A stretch of 64,000 nucleotides of DNA from an uncultured Prevotellaceae bacterium (GTDB taxonomy: Bacteria; Bacteroidota; Bacteroidia; Bacteroidales; Bacteroidaceae), in contig OMZE01000006.1 in NCBI GenBank assembly GCA_900315455.1, positions 1 through 64,000 of the forward strand, read 5' to 3'. A program made the position numbers and the translations under genes. Positions 53,762-62,052 of this stretch are shown piece after piece (the stretch's first letter is position 1; every line of letters begins with the position of its first letter). Under the pieces are notes generated by a model. It was not told the DNA's origin, did no database searches, and worked only from the letters and a program-made list of their open reading frames with translations.

Positions 53762-55738
53762 TCAGTAGTGCATTCCTGAGCTGAGACCTTCATCAGAGTC
53801 ATCACCTCGACGTTTCTTCCTGCGTTTTCCCAAAGACTTGCCAGAACCAGCGGAAATGCTACTACCCGCCGGCTGGAAGCCGTTGCCCAACGAATTATCC
53901 ACGATGCTGTTGACTGTTTTACTCATCTCACAGAACAACTCATTGATGCCCGAGAGGGAGAGAGGCTGGGTGAATGCCGGAAGGCCAAGACCGATGCCTT
54001 TTTCGTCGCAAGTGCTGTGGAATGACCTTTCCAAGGCTTCCCTCACTTCCTTATGGTAGTATTTCAGCACCAGTTCTTCAAGCAGCATTTCCCCATTTTT
54101 GTAGGCTGCGACATCATTCTTGTCCAATTCACGTACGGCATACCTTGGAGCACGGCCACCGATGCTCTCCACGTTCATGACAAACACCCCTTGCGACAAA
54201 TATGGCGGCGAGGCACAGATGAATCCTTTTGGGATGTATGGGTATTGAAGCATGCCGATTTCATCAAGTGTCTTCTTGTAGGTGGAGCGGACATTGGTGT
54301 CCTGCAGTTCTAAGTCATACAGTTTCTCCTTTGGTATGGCATCATAATAGGACATCGCCACGAATGCTTTGGTGCCTTGACCGGCAAGTCGTTTCATGTC
54401 GGAGGCATTGAGTATCCTCCTTGATGTCTCGCCATAGGAATTTGATACACCGAGATTCGGAGGAAGAAGCGACACCACATTCTCCCCGTAGAACAAATAG
54501 ACAGTATTCCCGTCTGAATCACGGACCTGCAAGGCGACCAATTCTCCGGGATGCTGTTGGCAGGCTGTCTCGTAATCGTTGTGTCTGCCTTGCTCTATCA
54601 TCTGCCCAAGCAACTTCTCGTCGGGGCGGAGGAATTTTCGGAACTTGAACCCCAGTTCCTCACCTTTCCATACGGATTTCGATTGTGGGTCGACCACGAT
54701 GAAGCCGTTGGGCACTCCTGTCTTGTCATAGTTGTAGTTGACGACCACCCCGAACTTTTTTCTCGTCTCCAGCCTGAACAGTTCCATCTGGAAGAGGTCG
54801 TTGCGCATGATGCCGCGTTGTGCCATGCGATGTTCCAAGCCACGGTCGAGAGCCCGCACCTTTTGGATGATCCTCAGTTGTGTCTTGTCGAGAGCCTTCT
54901 CTCCTGAATAGAACGACTTCATCTCCTCCTGCCTTTTCTTCAACATGATTGCCGCAAGCTGTATCCTGCGCGTCTCCCGTGCGGTGTCGCTGGCAATCCT
55001 CCGCTTGTTCTCCGCTGCTTTCTGCGTGATGTCACGCATGGCCACTCTGGCAACCTGCTCCTTGTATCTGTAGAGGAATAGGAAGTGAGGGTTGTCGGCC
55101 CAGACGGACTTTTGCCCATCCTTCTTGGTTGCGTGAACTGGCGCTACTTTCTCCTCGCGGTGTCCCGACTTCATCCCCAGGAACTCGAGAATCTTGGAAA
55201 ACTGCCGTTCGTTGGTGAAGTGGTATGACATGGCTTCTTTGATTACGTCATCTGCGTTGCGCTGAATGTCGCTTTTCTGATATTCGGCCAGTTGCTTGGC
55301 AAAACGGGTCGCATTCCTGAAGTCCCTTATTTTCCTGCCATACTCGTTCACGGTTGTGGTGATGACATGGACGTGCAGGTCATCGGTGTCCCGGTGTGCG
55401 TAGATGAGGGTCGGGCATTTTCCGTAACCAGAATCATCAAGCAATTTGATGGCTGCGTCCTTCAGTTCGTCAATGGTGTTTGTTTTGCCTTTGCAACTGA
55501 CAGCAAAGTGCAGTTGCTTGTTCCTGGTCCTTGAACCAGCACACTGGTCGTACATGACTTTCTTCTTGGCAGCTGCGGAGAGGCCTGTTGCGTCATCGAC
55601 AGGGAAGTTGCGCGTGGCTATAAGTTCAACCATAGGCTCCTGGCCTGGCTGCAAGTTTGCCAGACTTTCCATTACCTTTTCCTCGTTGTAATCAATGGCG
55701 GCAAAGGAAGATGAGGATTTGAGTAAGGTGAAATTCAT
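53762..55738 (-). CDS. Relaxase of a mobilisable element
   Basis: The 658-aa protein has a relaxase domain in its first 250 residues, with the metal-binding histidine triad in HRDTDDLHVHVI near residues 114-125, after TLIYA. The rest is helical and polar, with a Lys/Ser-rich tail (GSGKSLGKRRKKRRGDD). It nicks the origin of transfer and pilots DNA during conjugation. The MobC-like gene is 106 nt upstream. The length is typical for Bacteroidetes MobB/BmgA-type relaxases. Confidence 0.87.
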   Translation of the reverse strand: MNFTLLKSSSSFAAIDYNEEKVMESLANLQPGQEPMVELIATRNFPVDDATGLSAAAKKKVMYDQCAGSRTRNKQLHFAVSCKGKTNTIDELKDAAIKLLDDSGYGKCPTLIYAHRDTDDLHVHVITTTVNEYGRKIRDFRNATRFAKQLAEYQKSDIQRNADDVIKEAMSYHFTNERQFSKILEFLGMKSGHREEKVAPVHATKKDGQKSVWADNPHFLFLYRYKEQVARVAMRDITQKAAENKRRIASDTARETRRIQLAAIMLKKRQEEMKSFYSGEKALDKTQLRIIQKVRALDRGLEHRMAQRGIMRNDLFQMELFRLETRKKFGVVVNYNYDKTGVPNGFIVVDPQSKSVWKGEELGFKFRKFLRPDEKLLGQMIEQGRHNDYETACQQHPGELVALQVRDSDGNTVYLFYGENVVSLLPPNLGVSNSYGETSRRILNASDMKRLAGQGTKAFVAMSYYDAIPKEKLYDLELQDTNVRSTYKKTLDEIGMLQYPYIPKGFICASPPYLSQGVFVMNVESIGGRAPRYAVRELDKNDVAAYKNGEMLLEELVLKYYHKEVREALERSFHSTCDEKGIGLGLPAFTQPLSLSGINELFCEMSKTVNSIVDNSLGNGFQPAGSSISAGSGKSLGKRRKKRRGDDSDEGLSSGMHY

Positions 55739-55844
55739 ATAAACCTAATTTGTAAAAGGTTTTTTTTCGTGTTTTGTAAAATGTTGGAGTGATAAAATAT
55801 CTGTATTCACTATTTGTTAATTTGTAAATAGAGAAGAGTAACGG

Positions 55845-56270
55845 TCAACCTTTCTTGATCATTTCATCTAGGACGTGGAAACAACGCTCCCTGAAATCTT
55901 TCTTGAAAGTCGAGAAATCCTCAATGAACGGTTTGAGAACACCGGATATGAATACCGACAACTCATCGTCGTCCTGACGGCATCCCACATCTTCTGTCAC
56001 CATGGAATTAAGCCTATGGGCTATCTGGTTGAGATTATTGCCTTGCCGTGACAACTCTGTCATCATGGCGTTGAAAATGTCGGAAAATTTCCGAACATCC
56101 ATATACTTCAATTTCATGGCCTCGCTATCGTAAGAGCGAACTGCTTCGACAATCAACAGAGTCCTGTTCCCACTTGAACATTCTTTTGATTTCTTGGCAA
56201 GCATGCTTTTCTCTTCCATGGTTAGCCGGATATTCAGCCTTTCCGTACGTCCCCGTGAATTGTCTTCCAT
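55845..56270 (-). CDS. MobC-like relaxosome accessory protein
   Basis: The 141-aa protein starts with a ribbon-helix-helix-like segment (RLNIRLTMEEKSMLAKKS) and contains MTELSRQGNNLNQIAHRLN, the signature of MobC/MobA-type relaxosome proteins. It recognises the nic region and helps the relaxase. It is upstream of the relaxase on the same strand, and the candidate oriT lies just before it. Confidence 0.87.
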   Translation of the reverse strand: MEDNSRGRTERLNIRLTMEEKSMLAKKSKECSSGNRTLLIVEAVRSYDSEAMKLKYMDVRKFSDIFNAMMTELSRQGNNLNQIAHRLNSMVTEDVGCRQDDDELSVFISGVLKPFIEDFSTFKKDFRERCFHVLDEMIKKG

Positions 56271-56340
56271 ATTACTTTTTTTCTTTTTTTGTAAAAATAG
56301 AGAAAGGTGGAAATTGCGAGTTTCGAGCGTACAACCACGC

Positions 56341-56407
56341 CCTTAGGGGAGAGTGGCAAGAGAGTCTATTGTGCACGCACAATGACCCTACTTGCCGTCT
56401 CCCTTAA
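56341..56407. other. Candidate origin of transfer (nested inverted repeats)
   Basis: An outer imperfect inverted repeat (CCTTAGGGGAGAGTGGCAAG at 56341-56360 with CTTGCCGTCTCCCTTAA at 56391-56407) encloses a perfect inner one (TTGTGC/GCACAA, 56369-56382). It lies just upstream of mobC, as expected for oriT. Confidence 0.55.
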
Positions 56408-56419
56408 AAACACGCAGAA

Positions 56420-56836
56420 TCAGAACTTGATTTTCTGTTGGATGAACTTCTCGACATCCTTCTTGTTGGCGGCCAGGAACGCTCTCATCATGCCATTCAT
56501 CAGGTGCTTGATGGGCAGGCGGACACCAGCAATGCGAATCTTCTCCAGGATGATTTTCAAGTCATCGTCAATCCAGACCTGTGCATCATTCTTCTTCTTG
56601 GCATTACGCGATTCCTCCGCGAATTGTACGAAGTTTCCCCAAAGTGATTGCTCACTTTCGATAGATTTCTCATCAGAAGAAGGCGTCGCCTCTTGTCCTG
56701 ATTTTTCCGAACAGTTTTTGCCAGCATTGATAAAGTCATCATATCGACTTAAGCTGGTCGCTTCTTCAGAAGCTGCAGACAACCCAGGTATGGTCATGGG
56801 AATCTGAGTCAATTTTGTTTTTACCTTTTTGGGCAT
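56420..56836 (-). CDS. Mobile-element accessory protein with C-terminal RHH-like region
   Basis: The 138-aa protein has a low-complexity N-terminal half (Ser/Glu-rich) and an organised C-terminal part (AQVWIDDDLKIILEKIRIAGVRLPIKHLMNGMMRAFL) resembling a ribbon-helix-helix DNA-binding fold. It resembles the DUF3408-like or MobA-type small proteins of Bacteroidetes transposons. It is the first gene of the mobilisation operon and starts after a long leader. Confidence 0.6.
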   Translation of the reverse strand: MPKKVKTKLTQIPMTIPGLSAASEEATSLSRYDDFINAGKNCSEKSGQEATPSSDEKSIESEQSLWGNFVQFAEESRNAKKKNDAQVWIDDDLKIILEKIRIAGVRLPIKHLMNGMMRAFLAANKKDVEKFIQQKIKF

Positions 56837-56870
56837 TTCCTCTTGTTTTTAAGGGTTTGAAAATAAAAAG

Positions 56871-56890
56871 TCCGCTAACAAATTAAAGAA
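56871..56890 (-). promoter_or_regulatory. Leader motif shared with the RepA operon (copy 2)
   Basis: GTCCGCTAACAAATTAAAGA, nearly identical to the copy at 53210. It is followed by a unit that resembles one degenerate member of the 48-bp array, with an inner dyad AGCCTAAAGGCT (56927-56938). Stretch 56837-57201 has no gene other than this leader. Confidence 0.5.
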
Positions 56891-57052
56891 AATGTCCGCA
56901 AAAAAGCCGACCGATGTCCAATCAGCCTAAAGGCTAAATGACGGATTTTAAAGGAATGGAATGAACTGAGTCATTCACCGTGCCATGACAGGCTAATCAA
57001 GAACAATGATAAAGAGAAAGAGACTGTGGTCTTGCATTCACTATCAATGTTA

Positions 57053-57105
57053 GGTATAACGTTAACCGTGGTGCAAAGATAGGTGGTTTGCTCGTATTAA
57101 CCAAA
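57053..57105 (-). promoter_or_regulatory. Promoter with operator-like dyad for the mobilisation operon
   Basis: On the minus strand TTTG (57102-57105), 20-nt spacer, TATCTTTG (57074-57081). The start region overlaps a 15-bp near-palindrome GGTATAACGTTAACC (57053-57067), a plausible repressor site. The resulting leader to the gene at 56836 is about 230 nt. Confidence 0.65.
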
Positions 57106-57201
57106 CAATTTCTCAATTATTATCTTTAAAAATCATTAAAATAAGAAAACGTGATAAATAATTGAGAAACAATGTGTTAGTATATTGGAATGTAAAGAAT
57201 A

Positions 57202-57396
57202 TTATTGAATATTATTAGTGATTCCAATCTTCTGATGTATAAGTGCAATAGGTATCATCTGATGCTTTTGGGTATCAGAAAACAGTTGACGTAGCGATGA
57301 TGGAAATGTGGTGTTATCAAAGAGAAAATCTTTGCCATCGTTTTTTATTCTGACGACAAAGATTTTTCCCTTACTCGATGATTTCCCAGTGACCAC
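57202..57396 (-). CDS. Small hypothetical protein overlapping the AlbA_2 gene end
   Basis: The 64-aa frame begins MVTGKSSSKGKIFVVRIKN and overlaps the end of the upstream gene by 26 nt. Composition is protein-like (DGKDFLFDNTTFPSSLRQLF), not obviously a shadow. No family recognised. It could be translationally coupled, or be a chance frame in AT-rich sequence. Confidence 0.35.
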   Translation of the reverse strand: MVTGKSSSKGKIFVVRIKNDGKDFLFDNTTFPSSLRQLFSDTQKHQMIPIALIHQKIGITNNIQ

Positions 57397-58903
57397 CCTT
57401 GTCTGGACCGATACGTTTTATGACGCCCTTTTCTCGAAGTTTGCGTATATTATATTTTATACCATCACTTGTGAGTCCACACTTTTCGGCAAGTACATCT
57501 CGTGAGATTGAAGGATTCTTTTTTATCTCTTCTAAAATTTTCTGGGTAGTATCTTGCCCTTTCTGGGTAGTTTTCTGGGTAGTATCTTGATTTTTCTGGG
57601 TAGTATCCTGTCCTTTCTGGGTAGTCTTCGGGGTAGTATCTAATTCTGTATTCGGTGAATCACCAATCTGAAAACGGATTTCTGTCTCTTCAGGTTGCAC
57701 TCGTTCTGATATGACAGGCATTTCCCACCCATTGTCCTCCCATCCTTTCCTGATAATGTCTGCACCGCTACCAGCTTTCTCTCCATATCCTAAAAACAAG
57801 AAGAACTTTTGAAGTGTTGGATTCCTGCAGATGCTTCTACTTCCGGCATAGAAGTCGGCCAATGAGATGAGCATGCCTCCTGGATTCCGCATCACGATGC
57901 TGTTGCGTGTAGCCACGACGAGAATACTTCCTCTCTCGGCAAATTTGCAGTGCACCAACATATTGCATAAAGCTTCTCTAAGAGCTATGTGGGCAGAGGT
58001 TTCCTCTTGTCGTTGTATGCCTTTGAGCATAAATGGAGTAGGGAGCAACTGAGTCAATTTCCCGTACACCTTGAAGAAGAATTGGTATAGATTGGCTTCC
58101 CATGTTCCATCAGGATAAATACGGTCAGTCCAACGTACATTAGCGTCTTCAGATAATTTCTCTTGATAATCCACAAAATACCAAGGAGCACAAATTTGAT
58201 CGGTGATACTCTCACTTTTTCCCAACATAAGAATGCCGGCGCGTGTGAAGCCCTCATTGCCATCTTTTCTGTCGATTCGGTATGCGCCGATTTTGGTTAG
58301 AAAAGCCATATCGTCTATGTTGTTCCATGGATGGTTGTCATGCCGCAACATAAACCGCTGCCGATAAGCCCGCAGCGTAGGAATGTCAATGTCATCTATG
58401 GTATAGTTGGGGAGAATAAAACTGTCGAAAGAATGCCCCTGACTTTCTGCGTCAGCCATCATCAACCTCACCTCCTGGTCTGTACAATGGTAGTCGCCCT
58501 CATGGTTGCGTCGAAACGTATTGCCGAATGGATTTTTATTCAGGAACACTGGTCTCAAATCATACGCAGCCCGTGGTATGTGGAAAACCAGCACACTGTT
58601 TCCACTCACATCTATTTCCTTCACATCACTTTCTGTCAACATTGTGGCGCTCACCTTGCTCTTATTATGTGCACCATCCCAGAATGCTTTCTTGTATTTG
58701 GCCAACTGTTGTTCGTCAAGTCCATCGGAAATGAGTTTTCCCTCTTTCTCTTTAACGCCCAAGACAATAATACCGCCATTGGTATTGGCAAAAGCAGAGA
58801 ATGTCTCCCAGAAACTATCGGGAAAACCACCCTTTGCTGACTTGTATTCCAATTCGGCACTTTCGGATTGACCTATTTGTCGTTTTATCTCTTCTATGGT
58901 CAT
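57371..58903 (-). CDS. AlbA_2 (Schlafen-like) domain regulator with repeat linker and winged helix
   Basis: The 510-aa protein starts with an AlbA_2 domain (ESAELEYKSAKGGFPDSFWETFSAFANTNGGIIVLGV). It continues with a GHKL-ATPase-like region (LREALCNMLVHCKFAERGSILV, then GYGEKAGSGADIIRKGW), the COG2865 layout. A repetitive linker (TTQKGQDTTQKNQDTTQK) precedes a C-terminal winged helix (PSISRDVLAEKCGLTSDGIKYNIRKLREKGVIKRI). Such proteins are putative transcription or defence regulators. The start at 58903 is chosen because residues before it are not family-like. It has a possible promoter element at 59003. Confidence 0.82.
   Translation of the reverse strand: MTIEEIKRQIGQSESAELEYKSAKGGFPDSFWETFSAFANTNGGIIVLGVKEKEGKLISDGLDEQQLAKYKKAFWDGAHNKSKVSATMLTESDVKEIDVSGNSVLVFHIPRAAYDLRPVFLNKNPFGNTFRRNHEGDYHCTDQEVRLMMADAESQGHSFDSFILPNYTIDDIDIPTLRAYRQRFMLRHDNHPWNNIDDMAFLTKIGAYRIDRKDGNEGFTRAGILMLGKSESITDQICAPWYFVDYQEKLSEDANVRWTDRIYPDGTWEANLYQFFFKVYGKLTQLLPTPFMLKGIQRQEETSAHIALREALCNMLVHCKFAERGSILVVATRNSIVMRNPGGMLISLADFYAGSRSICRNPTLQKFFLFLGYGEKAGSGADIIRKGWEDNGWEMPVISERVQPEETEIRFQIGDSPNTELDTTPKTTQKGQDTTQKNQDTTQKTTQKGQDTTQKILEEIKKNPSISRDVLAEKCGLTSDGIKYNIRKLREKGVIKRIGPDKGGHWEIIE
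57539..57639. repeat. Short tandem repeat inside the AlbA_2 gene
   Basis: TTTCTGGGTAGT occurs five times, with alternating short links (ATCTTGCCC, TATCCTGTCC). It encodes the TTQKGQD/TTQKNQD linker. The repeats would be prone to slippage, changing linker length or frame. Confidence 0.85.
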
Positions 58904-59002
58904 ATTTTTCCTTAAATTATAATCATTGTTTTTGTAATTGTCTTCGCCAGTGTTCTTATTGTGGAATCGGTACCTGCATGAGATTTGCTCTTTACCTATA
59001 AT

Positions 59003-59010
59003 CAAAACTA
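59003..59010 (-). promoter_or_regulatory. Possible -7 element of the AlbA_2 gene
   Basis: Read on the minus strand this is TAGTTTTG, fitting TAnnTTTG, 100 nt before the start. It lies within the stretch between the two genes. No -33 consensus is visible. Confidence 0.35.
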
Positions 59011-59028
59011 CTATAGTTTTTGCATTAT

Positions 59029-59556
59029 TTATTGAGGACAATAATTTTGTATAAACTGCAACAGTCCACTATTTTCAAAGAAACACTCAGGATTTTTTTC
59101 CATCTCATTTTTCATTAGATAGAAACCTGAGTTTGCATATTCATTAAGTGTTGTCATCAAGACATCACATACATATTTGACGTCAATTTCGCCCTTGTCA
59201 AGGGCTATCAAGTCAATGTCAGATTTTGCCACAAGAGCTGTGAAAATGTATTTCTGTAGAATTGTGTAGGACTTACGTCCCTGCTCATTTTTCTTTTTTC
59301 CCCATGTTGACATTTCCATTCTGAATTTACGTTTTTCACCATTAAGAGGTTTACGCTCTCCGTAGTATAAGCCAAGGAAGAAGGCATAAATAAACACCTC
59401 ATAGCCAGCATTGAAAGTCTTGCCCTTGGCAATACGACCGTCAACACTACCACCATGATATTGGCAAAGTTCTTCTACAACGGGTTGAAAAAATTTTTCC
59501 TCATAATAGGAATCAATCCTATTTAACCATGTTTCGAATAATGATTCCATATTCAT
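59029..59556 (-). CDS. Unidentified small protein of the BREX-related cluster
   Basis: The 175-aa product is predicted helical, with aromatic-rich motifs such as VFIYAFFLGLYYGERKPL and YILQKYIFTALVAKSDIDLIALDKGEID. It has no signal peptide, zinc site or nuclease motif I recognise. Its ATG overlaps the stop of the Rad50/DndD-like gene by 4 nt, so it is translated with the ATPase and probably partners with it. Confidence 0.65.
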   Translation of the reverse strand: MNMESLFETWLNRIDSYYEEKFFQPVVEELCQYHGGSVDGRIAKGKTFNAGYEVFIYAFFLGLYYGERKPLNGEKRKFRMEMSTWGKKKNEQGRKSYTILQKYIFTALVAKSDIDLIALDKGEIDVKYVCDVLMTTLNEYANSGFYLMKNEMEKNPECFFENSGLLQFIQNYCPQ

Positions 59557-61751
59557 ACCTCTTTTATTTCTTCTACCAAGGTATCGATAGTCGTAATATC
59601 TAACTTGTCGAAACCTGTTTGTTTTCTAATACGATACTTCCGACAGTTAATCCTGCCCAATGCTTTGGTATCTGTCACATATTCACCGTTGTCATCTTTT
59701 AATAGATAACTTTTTGTAACCACTATACATTGTTTGTTAACTTGGGAATTTAGACACTCATAAAATGTCTTATCCTTACCTTCATCAAACGACGATGTGG
59801 GTGCGTCAAAAATAAGGGGATACTCAGCATCGCGATTCTCTCTTGTCAATTCTGATATGGCAAAGAGGATGCTGATGTGCATAGTCGTTAATAATGATGT
59901 GTTTGGATTTGTAATAACTTTTTCGTTCTTGTCTTGCAATTCGATTTTTAAATCATTAAAACGGTCAAGATATATTTTGATTATTCCGGTAAAATCGTCC
60001 ACATTCAGTTGAGCCAAGAATACATTTGCTTCTTTTGCTAAACGGGCTAAGAACTCCTCATAAGTAGAGGCTTCTGTGTTTTCAATTGCATCGCTAAACA
60101 AACCGAAAAACTCATTGATCATTAGCATTGGATTGCCACCTGTGATTTTGGCATTTTTCTTTTGCTCCTCCCTTTTTTTCTTTATCAGTTCCTTTAGTTC
60201 AGGGATGGTTTTAGTGAGCAGCCTATCCATTGTGATTGAGGAAGATTGTTTCTGTTCATGCCATCGGTTAACCACAGCAAAATTTGAAACAAATTCTTTT
60301 AGATTCTCACCAGTAGCGGAACTCGCATATAATTCCGATATATTTTTCCTTAAGGCGTCGAGAGTTGAGTTCTTCCTAATAATCAAGTTCCTAATTTCTT
60401 CATTTTCATGGAAAACGCTTTCTATCTCATCAGGTATACTAGAGATATCTTTTCCTGTATGAGAAAGACTTAGTCCTAGCTCTTTCAATTCTTCTATGTT
60501 ACGGGCAGAAAAATATCGCTTTATTTCAGGACGTTTGTCCTCCGGTCTAGGGGTAAGTAGTTCTATAACATCGTTGATACGTTGTCTGATGAAATCGTAT
60601 GTAACACTGCCTTCAGGGGCTTCACTTCCACAATAGGCGCAACGATGAGAATGAAGCATATATTTCATCTTGTCGATGTCCGAATTGTTCCAAGCTATCT
60701 TTTCCAACTCGGTCTTTGCTTTGGCGACTCTTGCTTTGTTGAAATCTTCTTCCTGTTTTTTTTTAAATTCAGATTCAATAGTGTTCTTACTATATGCAAG
60801 AGATTCAAGTTTGCTATTATACTCTTTAAGAACCGGTTCGAATCCCATTAAAATCCATTGGTCATCGAGCAACTTGAAACTATACTCTTCATCTATCTTG
60901 TCAGATAGTCGTTCTATCTCACCTTCAATCCGAGCAACTTCCTTTTCAAGTTTAGCAATCTGTTGAATAATATTATAGTCACTATCTATGGCATCAATAT
61001 GCTTTTGGGCCTCATTATATTCCGCCTTTGCTTTAGCCAAATCATATTCTGCTGTTTCAAGCTTTTTGCACAAAGATATTATATCACGTTGGATTTCCGT
61101 TACCCTTGCATTTTGCTTGTTTGCTTTTTCGCGAGCACCAGACATTACTTTTTCAGAAGTATCCTTTGCATATTTGGCAAATTGCCTAAATGGCTCCAGA
61201 TCTTTTATTTCTGAGAACATGTCGATTAGTGTTTGCAACGTGGTTTTATCTTTGAATATATTGAGTTTGTCTTCGCCTTTGAAGACGTGGTATTTTTTGA
61301 TAATGGCAGGAAATGCATTTTCCTTTTCAAATAGATCTTTAACTGAGAACAATTCTTTTCTTATGCTTCCAACAAGTTGAAAAGCCTTGTGGGAACGGCC
61401 TTCTATGCGCATTTCCCCATCAGAAGATTTGCAAATGCATAAACTTCTTTCTACGATACGCAAAGAGCCAGAATTGTTTCGAAGTTCCATTGATACCATC
61501 ACACGCCCCTTTTCGCCAACCCCTAATTCTTTGAACATCTTAGCAGAGACAAGGCTTTTGTCTTCAGGCATTTTATCTTCATTTGATTTAGGAGCATAAT
61601 CAGGTGTTAAGACCCAGTTGATAGCATCAAAGAAAGTCGTTTTCCCATCACCGTTAGAACCTAGAATAAGGTTTAAATGGTCTGAGAAAGCAAATTCCTT
61701 TTTACCATAAAAACTGCGGAAGTTATATATGATGAGTTTCTTGATTTGCAT
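59553..61751 (-). CDS. Rad50/DndD-like SMC-family ATPase
   Basis: The 732-aa protein has Walker A GSNGDGKTT at residues 31-39 after the conserved IYNFRSF start. It has two long coiled-coil arms (KLETAEYDLAKAKAEYNEAQKHID and the EIERLSDKIDEEY region) separated by a zinc-hook-like CAYCGS near residue 371. The C-terminal part has Walker B YPLIFDAPTSSFDEGK near 645. This is the RecF/Rad50/DndD architecture, used in DNA repair and in phage-defence systems. It starts 7 nt after the 92-aa gene. Confidence 0.87.
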   Translation of the reverse strand: MQIKKLIIYNFRSFYGKKEFAFSDHLNLILGSNGDGKTTFFDAINWVLTPDYAPKSNEDKMPEDKSLVSAKMFKELGVGEKGRVMVSMELRNNSGSLRIVERSLCICKSSDGEMRIEGRSHKAFQLVGSIRKELFSVKDLFEKENAFPAIIKKYHVFKGEDKLNIFKDKTTLQTLIDMFSEIKDLEPFRQFAKYAKDTSEKVMSGAREKANKQNARVTEIQRDIISLCKKLETAEYDLAKAKAEYNEAQKHIDAIDSDYNIIQQIAKLEKEVARIEGEIERLSDKIDEEYSFKLLDDQWILMGFEPVLKEYNSKLESLAYSKNTIESEFKKKQEEDFNKARVAKAKTELEKIAWNNSDIDKMKYMLHSHRCAYCGSEAPEGSVTYDFIRQRINDVIELLTPRPEDKRPEIKRYFSARNIEELKELGLSLSHTGKDISSIPDEIESVFHENEEIRNLIIRKNSTLDALRKNISELYASSATGENLKEFVSNFAVVNRWHEQKQSSSITMDRLLTKTIPELKELIKKKREEQKKNAKITGGNPMLMINEFFGLFSDAIENTEASTYEEFLARLAKEANVFLAQLNVDDFTGIIKIYLDRFNDLKIELQDKNEKVITNPNTSLLTTMHISILFAISELTRENRDAEYPLIFDAPTSSFDEGKDKTFYECLNSQVNKQCIVVTKSYLLKDDNGEYVTDTKALGRINCRKYRIRKQTGFDKLDITTIDTLVEEIKEV

Positions 61752-61758
61752 GACACCT

Positions 61759-62037
61759 TTATTTTGAAAGAATAGATAACACCTTTTTGTATATAGGCTG
61801 GAAGTCTACCTCATCCAATACTACCGGTCCTACTTTGTTTCGAATCCTCATATCTGATTTAGCCACACTTATTTTTTTGTTCAGTTGATCGACTATTTCA
61901 GCGATAGCTTTTACATAGGGATTCAATGCTCTTTTGCCATCGTCAAGGCTCCTGTATTTAGAAGGTACAATGTCAAAAGTACTGATAAGACGCTCGTCAC
62001 TAATGATTTTTAAGAATATGTTATCAACTTTACTCAT
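61759..62037 (-). CDS. Small unidentified protein between the BrxL-like and SMC-like genes
   Basis: The 92-aa product (MSKVDNIFLKIISDERLIS...) is helical and hydrophilic, with a central AIAEIVDQLNKKISVAKSDM helix. It has the size of a small regulatory or adapter subunit. Tight spacing to both neighbours (7 and 15 nt) shows it belongs to the operon. No family recognised. Confidence 0.65.
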   Translation of the reverse strand: MSKVDNIFLKIISDERLISTFDIVPSKYRSLDDGKRALNPYVKAIAEIVDQLNKKISVAKSDMRIRNKVGPVVLDEVDFQPIYKKVLSILSK

Positions 62038-62052
62038 AGGCTCTTGCAGTTT

